From Ziziphus jujuba (lineage: Eukaryota; Streptophyta; Magnoliopsida; Rosales; Rhamnaceae): a stretch of DNA of 64,000 bases. Below the pieces are notes generated by a model, which worked only from the letters and a program-made list of their open reading frames with translations, did not search any database and had not been told where the DNA came from. Below, in pieces: positions 54,890 through 64,000 of this stretch. Position 1 is the stretch's first letter. Each line of letters starts with the position of its first letter. The stretch covers positions 28,365,001 to 28,429,000 of the forward strand of contig NC_083388.1 of assembly GCF_031755915.1 (NCBI RefSeq). The letters are read 5' to 3'. Both the position numbers and the translations under genes were made by a program.

Positions 54890-56038
54890 CATATGACATC
54901 ATAATATTAAATTGAGAGTACTATACCCTTCGCTAAAAGTTCATAATAAGGTTACTGTAATACTTGATTCTATCCTTGTTCACTCCCCCTGTAACAGCCC
55001 AGACCACCCACATGAGATATTGTCCTTTTTGGGCCCAGCCAGCATAGTTTTGTCAAAACGCGTCTCAATAGTTAGGGGGAATTCTCTTACAATCCCTTTC
55101 CTGCCAGTCCCACTGGCCCGGGCCTCAGGCCCAATCGAGATATTGTCTGCTTTGAAGGCTAGGTGGTGAGCCCAATCCTACCCCTCACGGTATTACTTTT
55201 TTCTCATGAGAACATGTCTCAAGGGAAAGATATTCACACCCTCTTATAAGTCATGCTTCGTTCCCCTTTTCAACCGATGTAGGACTTCACAATCCACCTT
55301 CCTTGGGGCCCAGCGTCCTTGCTGGCACACCGATCCAGGTACTAGCTTTAATACCAACTGTAACAGTCCAGACCACCCGCATGAGATATTGTCCGCTTTG
55401 CGCCCAGCCCGCACGGTTTTGTCAAAATGTGTCTCAATGGTTAGGGGGAATCCTCTTATGACCCCTTCCCTGCCAGTCCTACTGGCCCGGTCCTCAGGCC
55501 CAATTGAGATATTGTCCGCTTTAGAATAGCAAAGATTAAAATAACTAATTAGTACAAGTGAATCGGTATGATTTAACTTATTTGGCAATAATCTCGTCCA
55601 TGTAACAGAGAATATATAAGAATCCAAATTCATTTCCTTTATTATACCCACATCTTCCTGCATATATGATTAGGTAGAACCACATAAGATGATGTAACAT
55701 TTTCTTTTCATTGTCTTTGATTAAGTAGTATATATGTATATATATAAAATGTGCCCCAACAACGATCCAATTTGTAATTTTCAAATATGTTATTTTGTTA
55801 TTTGTATTAGAAGAAAATAGAGAGAGGTTATTATTGATTTGTGGTTTCTCTTTTGTTTTCCGATCTGTACCTTATAGCGGTGATATTGATCATCAACTGC
55901 ATCTCCATTACTTCAATCTAATATCTTCTTTGCGGTTCGCCCATAACAAAAAGTTCAAAATATTCAAAAGATATGAAATAGTATTATTGTTAAAGATAAG
56001 TTGGCTAAGTAAAACTAATGTCAATTGTATACCTCATC

Positions 56039-56091
<53 letters not shown>

Positions 56092-57015
56092 AATCAAATA
56101 AATTATATTATTTGTGCATAGAAAATTGTTAGTGTAATAAAAACATATATTAAAAACCTTTATTTAAATAATAGTTTTAGTTTTTTATATTTGAAGAACC
56201 AAATCCTACTTTATATTTTATTTTTTTAATTTATAAATTCTGTTGGGATTATCCAAATTAGCTGTGACTCTTTGAAATTAAAATTAAAATTTTTAAAAAG
56301 CCGGTTAGAGGTTTCTAAGACAACAAGCTTTTTAAAACGTCTATCATCAATGCTTGTATGAGGCATCTTACCATGCCCAAATGTGCCCAATAGAAAAAGA
56401 TTTATATAAAACACGATGATAAGTACTACTGTATTGGAATTAAAGAGACCTGAATATTTGTGAGTGAAAGTATCCCAAATGTTTGGTCCTTTACCACCTT
56501 GTCTTGCGGGGCCTTCAAACTGAAATGGTCGACATAATAATAAGAATATTGCAATAAAAAAAGGAATAAAAATTCAATTAAAGCCTTGATATAATAATAT
56601 ATAATTCAGACATACAAACAAAAGGTGGAAACAAAGGCCTCCAAATGTTACTATTTGTCAACTAGTAAATAGATGCAATTAAATCAATTTTGAGTATTGT
56701 ATATATATTACTTGGAAAGGGAACGCTTAATTAGCAAGAGTCTATTAACCTATTATATATAAGTAACTAATACGTAAGTATAGATTCCATGGTAGCGATG
56801 ATCATGAGATAATGGTAATTAATAGAGTACTTGTTCGAAGCCTTGATTTAGAGGGAGTAGTCGTGGGGTTTCCTGGTAAGAAGAAGATCCTATGCGATTA
56901 AGAGAAGTAACGTCAAAATGATTAGGTGTGGTACCACTACCACACTACTTGTCACCGCACACCCAGCGACTACTAGGAGCCCTAAAACCACTACTGACCC
57001 TAATTTGGATGCCAT
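54890..57015 (-). pseudogene. GH1 beta-glucosidase pseudogene H, 5' half only
   Basis: Exon 1 is 57015 to about 56885 (MASKLGSVVVLGLLVVAGCA; its end SSFPAGFLFGI is deleted). Exon 2 is 56519-56450 (FEGPARQGGKGPNIWDTFTH). Exon 3 is about 55931-55871, with acceptor AG changed to AA and a TGA at LD*SN. Exon 4 is 55661-55586, with its donor GT changed to AT. Exon 5 is cut by a TRIM-like insert (54990-55528); its remaining part runs to about 54914. Exons 6-13 are absent: homology to gene A ends near 54890 in intron 5. It is a closer copy of gene A than of D, F or G, both in exons and in introns 1-5 and the 5' flank up to the TA tract. The A/H pair therefore reflects duplication of a larger segment. 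Confidence 0.88.
54990..55528 (-). mobile_element. TRIM-like miniature LTR element inside GH1 H exon 5
   Basis: Two ~170-base direct repeats (54990-55163 and 55362-55528) share TGTAACAG.CCAGACCACC, GAGATATTGTCC and CTGGCCCGG.CCTCAGGCCC. Next to the right repeat, on the minus strand, is TTGGTATTAAAGC (55360-55348). This resembles the primer-binding site TGGTATCAGAGC complementary to initiator tRNA-Met, which sets the minus orientation and makes 55362-55528 the 5' LTR. The internal part is ~200 bases and non-coding. That is the plan of terminal-repeat retrotransposons in miniature. It interrupts exon 5 after GTTCACTCCCC. Compared with gene A, ~180 bases of exon 5 and intron 4 are missing at the site, so it was not a simple insertion. 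Confidence 0.65.
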
Positions 57016-57068
57016 ATTTAATTAAGTTGTCGTACTAACTAGTTCTACTGGTCGAGGATTTCTTGCCC

Positions 57069-57099
<31 letters not shown>

Positions 57100-57134
57100 G
57101 CTCCAAATCAAGCACGTTTCAAAATTAATTACAC

Positions 57135-57180
<46 letters not shown>

Positions 57181-57197
57181 ATGTGTATATATATATA

Positions 57198-57358
57198 CAG
57201 TCCGTCTATGGTGCGGACGGTTCTTATGCGGACCACAGTATTGGTGACGGTTTTTCATAGTATTGGTGACGATTTTCTAAGAAACCGTCGTTAATACTAT
57301 GAAAAACCGTCACTAATACTGCGGTCCTCATGCGGACCGTCCTCACCATAGAATTTCC

Positions 57359-57360
<2 letters not shown>
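57198..57360. mobile_element. Palindromic MITE (foldback) in a TA tract
   Basis: Ends CAGTCCGTCTATGGTGCGGA and, on the other strand, ACGGAAATTCTATGGTGAGG begin ~60-base inverted repeats that continue through GACGGT..GCATGAGGACCGCAGT and GTGACGGTTTTTCATAGTAT. The core is also near-palindromic, so almost the whole 163 bases can fold into a hairpin. It is flanked on both sides by (TA)n, so the target duplication is hidden. The subterminal GCATGAGGACCG matches the end of the 15.5-kb composite element. Confidence 0.8.
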
Positions 57361-57403
<43 letters not shown>

Positions 57404-57625
57404 AAATTGGGCATTGATAAAATAAATGAAGCTCACTTTTTTTGAGATTCAAGATCTGGATACAAGTGCGATAACCATCCATCGAAAACAAAATCAACAA
57501 CAGTGTACTAAATTAACAATTTGATTATACTAATTAATCATATCTTTAGCCTTGACAAAGGTGTGAGATATTCTTTTTGCTCTTATAATAGTTAACCAAT
57601 GCAGAATTTAAAACACAAGGAGATC

Positions 57626-57657
<32 letters not shown>

Positions 57658-57661
<4 letters not shown>

Positions 57662-60532
57662 ACACCCCGTTCTGAACCATGTCGGAATTTTTGCACGTTG
57701 ACCGAGGTTGACCGTTGACCGTTGACCGAAAGGGTCAAAAGTTGACTTTTTGATCCGGTTGGAATTCTAGGTTGACTGAGGTACCGTTACGAAGTACACG
57801 TTGGCACAAGTTCGTAGACTGGTAGCACGTTGAAAACGGAGCTACGGTTTGAAAGTTATGAGCAAAACACGTTGAGGTCCAAACTGTCCAAGGGGTGCCG
57901 GAGTTGACTTTTTATTCATGCAAGGTTGAGCTTTGACTCATGCATGGTTGTGAAGTGCTCGTTGATACGAGTCCGTAGGCTAGCGGCACGTCCGATTTGG
58001 ACATGTGGTTTGAAAGTTATGGACCTGTAGAGTTTTTCAAATACCGTATTATTTTAATATTATTTTTAAACGCGTAACGATGTGCCACGTGTGACTTAAT
58101 GAAGGTGGCCATGTGTCACCATGGTGAAATGCCACATGTCAACCATGTGTAAAATCAAATTATTTTTATTATTATTTTAAATAATAATATTTTTTATTTA
58201 ATTATTTTTATTTTTCCTTTTTCTTTTCTCTTTCTTTTCCTTTTTCTTTTCTTTTTCTTTTTCTTTTTCTTTTCTTTTCCCCACGTGGGAAAACACCATT
58301 TCTTTTCTTTTTTTTTTCTTTTTCTTTTCTTTTTTCCTTTTTTTTTCCTTCTTCTTCCCCGAGCACCAAAACACGCACAGTTGTTTTTTTTTTTTTCTCT
58401 CCCACCGGCCGTCCCTCTCTCTCTCCTTGCTGCACTTTTTTCGGCCACCCATACTATACACGCGCCGGCCAGTGACGTGCGGAAGGAGGAGGCGAGCTCG
58501 GCCGCCAATTTTCACGGTCACCGGCCGCCGGACGCGCGCCTATCGGGCCAGAGAAGCCGCCGGCCGGTAAAATTTCTCTCTCCTCTTTTCTTGTGTTTTC
58601 CGACCAGCCCAGTCCGAATAAAACCCCTCTCCCCCTATTTTCGACCCCTCTGAGTTCAAATATGGCCTCCAATCTCAAAAATTCGAAGCGGTTTGCGAGA
58701 TACGAGGAATTGAAAACCGGCCGAAACTTCCCGACCAAATTCCGGCCACCTGCGGCGGAATTGGGGTCGATGGAGACCGGTAATGCTCTCCTCGTTCCAC
58801 GAGCTTCGATTCGGTATATCATTTGACCATTTTGGTTAACGTTTGTGTTTGACCCCCCGGGTACCGGGTATTATTTATCCGAATAAAATATTATTTTATT
58901 TGACTGTCTGTGAATTTTGTTTTAGGAGCACCGGTGAGTCATGAAATTGATTCCGTAGTGGATCGTGGGTTAATTGCGTGCTCCAGGTGAGTGACCCACC
59001 TTCAAATTAATTTTGGGAATTTAATTGGTGAATATATTATGTGTGATTTAAATATTTGGAATTTAATTTCTAAGTGCCAAATATTTATTTGATTTATTGT
59101 GGAAATTATTGTGAATTTATCGGATTTAAGAAAATGTGCATTTCACCAATTTATGCCATGTGAAATTATTTTATGGTTTTGAGGATTTTGAAATTGGTGT
59201 GGTTTTAATGGTAAATTGGGCACGATTTGATTTTCAAATATTTCAAGGAAAATATTTGGTTATGTTGGTGATTTCAATTTTTATAAAATATGCCCATGGA
59301 ATATTATGAGATTTGATTATGATTTTTTGAGAAATTATTTATGCTATTGGGAAAATGTGGATATTTGAATTGATGAATTTGGGAGTTGGTGATTTGAAAA
59401 TCATGGAATTTATGGTATTGATTATAAAGAAATTGTGGAGAATTTCCCGGTTCAAGCGGATGGACTATACCCGCTGTGTTTATGCAAAAATGTGGAATTT
59501 GTTATAAAATTTAAATTTTGAATTTTATGATTTTTAGATGCACCGTGCACGTACTGGTGTTCTGTTTATTTGTGATATGGTTAGTGTGCACACGGTTGTG
59601 ATTAGCGCGCAGGTGGGTGTGATTAGCGCGCAGGTGATGTGATTAGCGCGCAGGTGGGTGTGAGTAGCGCCCGGTTGATATTATGAGGTTGTCCTGTGGT
59701 TGCCATCGGATGAGGGTAGGCCACCCCCCCATGGCCGGGACACCAGGTTAGCAGCGGTGCAGTGGGATGCCACGCGACCGTATGCCGGTTTCTTTCTATA
59801 ACCTCCTGTCTGGTGGTACCTTGGGACGCTGGGTACTGTTGGCGCCACTGGTATATAGTGGGTGCATCAACTGATTTTCGGAACTGTGTTTTAAAAATAA
59901 AATGTTTTAAAACTGTATTGGAATTAAAAATTAATTATTACTGTTCGGATATTTATTTGATATCTTGGTTTTCGGGGAATATAAATAAAGGGTTTTGTGA
60001 AAATGTTTTAAAAGAGGAACCTTTCTAACTGAGAGAATTGTAAGGGTTTTGAGAGAAAATATTATTTTCCAAATAATTATTATTTATATACCTATTACCG
60101 TAGTATTATATTGTATAGTAGTAGGGTCGCTCACTGAGCTGATTAGCATCTCACACTCTTAATTCCGTTCCTCTAGGTACCAGGTTGTCGGTGTTCATCC
60201 AGAGCGGGCTTGATCTTCATCGCTGTTTTACTTCGTGAAGTACCCTGTTCTTCTTTATTGTAGTTGTACTATTTCTTTCACTCTTGTTGTATTTATTTTG
60301 CACTGGATTACTGTATTTTTATTGAAGTGCTGAAATTTGTGGAAACAATTTGTAGTCTGTGGGAGGAATAAGGGGATGTTGTTAGAAGTGTGTTTTCAGT
60401 GCAGGTAATTTGTGGTAAGTAAATCCCTTAGGGGAGGCTCTGCCGGATTTTCCGTTGGAGGGTTCGGTAAGGTTTCCCTGGGATCAGAGCTGTCTAGGGT
60501 TCTGGTAAAAGAATTCTGAACAGGTCCTGACA
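57658..60532 (+). mobile_element. Solo long LTR (~2.9 kb)
   Basis: It starts TGTAACACCCCG and ends GGTCCTGACA, i.e. TGT..ACA termini, and is flanked on both sides by TA repeat. The apparent length is 2875 bases. There is no second LTR, gag or pol nearby, so it appears to be a solo LTR. It contains the pyrimidine tract 58205-58340, a GC-rich patch (58440-58800) and a short tandem of GATTAGCGCGCAGGT (59600-59660). It is homologous to 1-2449 in inverted orientation. A TGGGATCAGAGC string near 60479 resembles a tRNA-Met primer site but is followed by 50 more bases of conserved-looking end, so the terminus given is inferred from the TGT..ACA rule and the TA flanks. Confidence 0.75.
59590..59665. 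repeat. Short tandem repeat in the LTR
   Basis: About four copies of a ~21-base unit, TGTGATTAGCGCGCAGGTGG, with variants. The other LTR copy has only two related units (about 425-463). Confidence 0.75.
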
Positions 60533-62528
60533 TATATATATATATATGTAGCTGTCATTACATATATATTTTGAAAAATTAAAATCAATATATCTGGCAT
60601 TTTATTTTTAATGCAAACTTTAGTTGAGGAAATGCTTTTGACAGTCTCATAAGAAACAATAGTCATCTTAACTTAAAAACACAAATCAACTGCAAAATTA
60701 AATTAAGTAATACAATTTTTTGTCGTAAACAGGTACAGTTATAGCGGCAATTTGTCATTGTCGATCGCACTTGGCAGCTTCGATTATGGTATCCATGCTT
60801 CTTTTAAAAGGACGTTACCAATAACATGAATATCTTATATATTTATATATAATTATATAGTTCTAATTTCCATTATATACATTCTTCATAGCCCTATAAG
60901 AATCTAGAAATTAGGATCTTGTCTTAGAACATTTAATGCTTCATATATTGCAAATTATTTTAATTTCCACATGTACGATCTGCAGGTTTATTTTAATGAC
61001 AATAAAAAGTGGTCAAACGATGCTAAATTTATTTATTTATTTGTGGGTCTGGGGAACATTTTCTTAATTATATGTTAGGCAAGATGGAAGATTACAATTA
61101 GCCCCACGAACACCATTATTGATCATTCACTTAAGTGATATAAATTTGGATGTAGACTTATCACTTTTTTCAAAAGTTAAAACCAATAGTAGGTGTCATA
61201 TTACATCTATAATATTCTTTAACATTTTTTTTTTTTTGGGGGTTGACCAGTTGGACTTATCAAGTTTTTAACCTAACACCTCAAAAATCTTTGGTTCCGA
61301 TACAAGTTTTTAGGAATAGTTGGTAAATTCAATACAATATTAGAGCAAAAAATTTTTTAAAGTTTTATATTCAAAACTTAACAACTTCAAACAAAAAAAT
61401 TAAAAACACATATAAAAGCTTAAAATGAGCCTAAAAGAAAATGAGTATACATGTAAAGTAGAGTGTTAAAAATAATATATACGGAATAATGACTTGCTTC
61501 TTATTCATGTAAAATAGAGTGTTCAAAAATAATATATATGAAATAATGACTTGCTTCTCATTCCTTTAAGTTTTTTGAAGAAATAGTATTTCAACATAGA
61601 TAAATTGGAGTATCAAACTTAAAATAGTTTAGTATAATAAAATGACATCTAACATTTTAAAGGGTAACATTTAAAAATATGAAATTAACAACTTAATATA
61701 TATAATAATTTTTTCTACCTCAATATCTCAAATCTATTATCTCTTAAATATAAATGTGAATGACTTATCAACTGAATTTATCTTATTTGACAACTTAATA
61801 TAAAATATATTACCAATTAATTAAAGACAAATACGCATCCTTTATGTGGTACCAACACATGAAAGTATTAAACAAACATAAAATATTTCACCCAAAAAAG
61901 AGAAAAAAAACTAATATATAATATTCTCGGCTAATTAATTATCTCTTTAGCAAACTTTAAAATTTTATAAGTTCATGATCCAATTCACATAAGAAGTTTG
62001 GTGCAGCTTTGTGAATAATATAAATATAAAGGAATATTATATCTGGATCTATTAATATTTACATTAATTACAATTTAATATTTAGATTTTAAAAATCAAA
62101 ATTAATACTTTTGAGGGAGTATGGACAATATTATTTCAATATGAGTGAATGAAACAATAAATAAAAAAATTTGTAAATTTTAAAATCTAAAAGTAGATTG
62201 ATGATATTTTTGAAGCTAAAAAAACTAAATTGTATTCAAATCAAAATTTAAAAAAGATGAACGAAATTATCCTAAATATAATTCAATATATACATATAAG
62301 AGAAGAAAGGCGTCTTATTCATATAAAATATTTTACCCAAAGAAAAAAAAAAAATCAGATAGAGTATACAATCACTCAACAAGCAAAGTGTTTTAATTAA
62401 TTTATTCACTTATGCTGAGATCACGAAGTGCGTTATTTCAGACTGTAGATAAGAAATAATGACAGACTGGAACGTAATATGGAATGTGTAACGCGTACAA
62501 GTCTCTGTCATCATATATATAGTATATT
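60533..62528. other. Intergenic between the solo LTR and GH1 gene I
   Basis: AT-rich. It contains a ~62-base tandem duplication at 61448-61556 (ATGTAAA.TAGAGTGTT through AATGACTTGCTTCT). No coding feature was recognised. Confidence 0.5.

Positions 62529-64000
<1,472 letters not shown>

Noticed and set aside
54629..55529. Plus-strand frames of 85-107 codons
   Set aside because: They overlap the TRIM-like repeats and the GATATC-rich stretch; two of them are translations of the same repeated LTR.
58194..58653. Lysine-rich frames and a Phe-rich counterpart in the right LTR
   Set aside because: Same low-complexity tract in the second LTR copy; not conserved as protein.
60470..60495. TGGGATCAGAGC as a tRNA-Met primer-binding site marking an LTR end
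   Set aside because: The sequence continues about 40 bases to a better terminus (GGTCCTGACA) that pairs with TGTAAC and borders TA repeats, and no internal retroelement genes follow.

Overview
The window looks like nuclear DNA of a flowering plant, most likely a rosid (Rosales or Rosaceae would fit, but this is inference). The reasons are AT-rich introns with GT..AG borders, genes of 13 short exons, dense (TA)n microsatellites, LTR elements, and plant-specific gene families. The core is a minus-strand tandem array of glycoside hydrolase family 1 (GH1) beta-glucosidases of the secreted, cyanogenic-type clade (amygdalin/prunasin-hydrolase-like). This assignment rests on conserved motifs recognised by eye. 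Layout from left to right: a cut long LTR (1-2449); a 3.2 kb stretch with broken pieces of three unrelated housekeeping genes, all on the minus strand (VPS37, a tricalbin-like C2 exon, ribosomal protein eL6); a duplicated block carrying a stray GH1 exon 8 (about 5935-6622); GH1 pseudogene A (7919-11701); a 15.5 kb TIR element (11858-27406); a lipoxygenase pseudogene on the plus strand (29321-31859); intact GH1 gene D (32167-37402); GH1 pseudogene E (38607-42569); intact GH1 gene F (43287-46635); GH1 gene G (48006-52429), with one damaged exon; a kinase fragment; the 5' half of GH1 pseudogene H (54890-57015), split by a small TRIM-like element; a palindromic MITE; an apparently complete solo LTR (57658-60532) in inverted orientation to the first; and the 3' half of GH1 gene I (62529-63611), which runs off the right edge. 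The 15.5 kb element has long diverged inverted arms and carries a broken FAR1/MULE-type transposase gene. It holds a nested 5.8 kb hAT element with a perfect 8 bp target-site duplication, which itself carries two EH-domain exons. It also contains fragments of a receptor-like kinase and of a brassinosteroid-signalling kinase (BSK). Functionally, D and F reconstruct as intact secreted enzymes with both catalytic glutamates, a signal peptide and a TATA box. G lacks only the end of exon 2 and its donor site. A, E and H are dead by several independent lesions. The locus is a birth-and-death gene array being remodelled by transposons. I saw no tRNA, rRNA or CRISPR array. All similarity statements come from reading the sequence, not from database searches.
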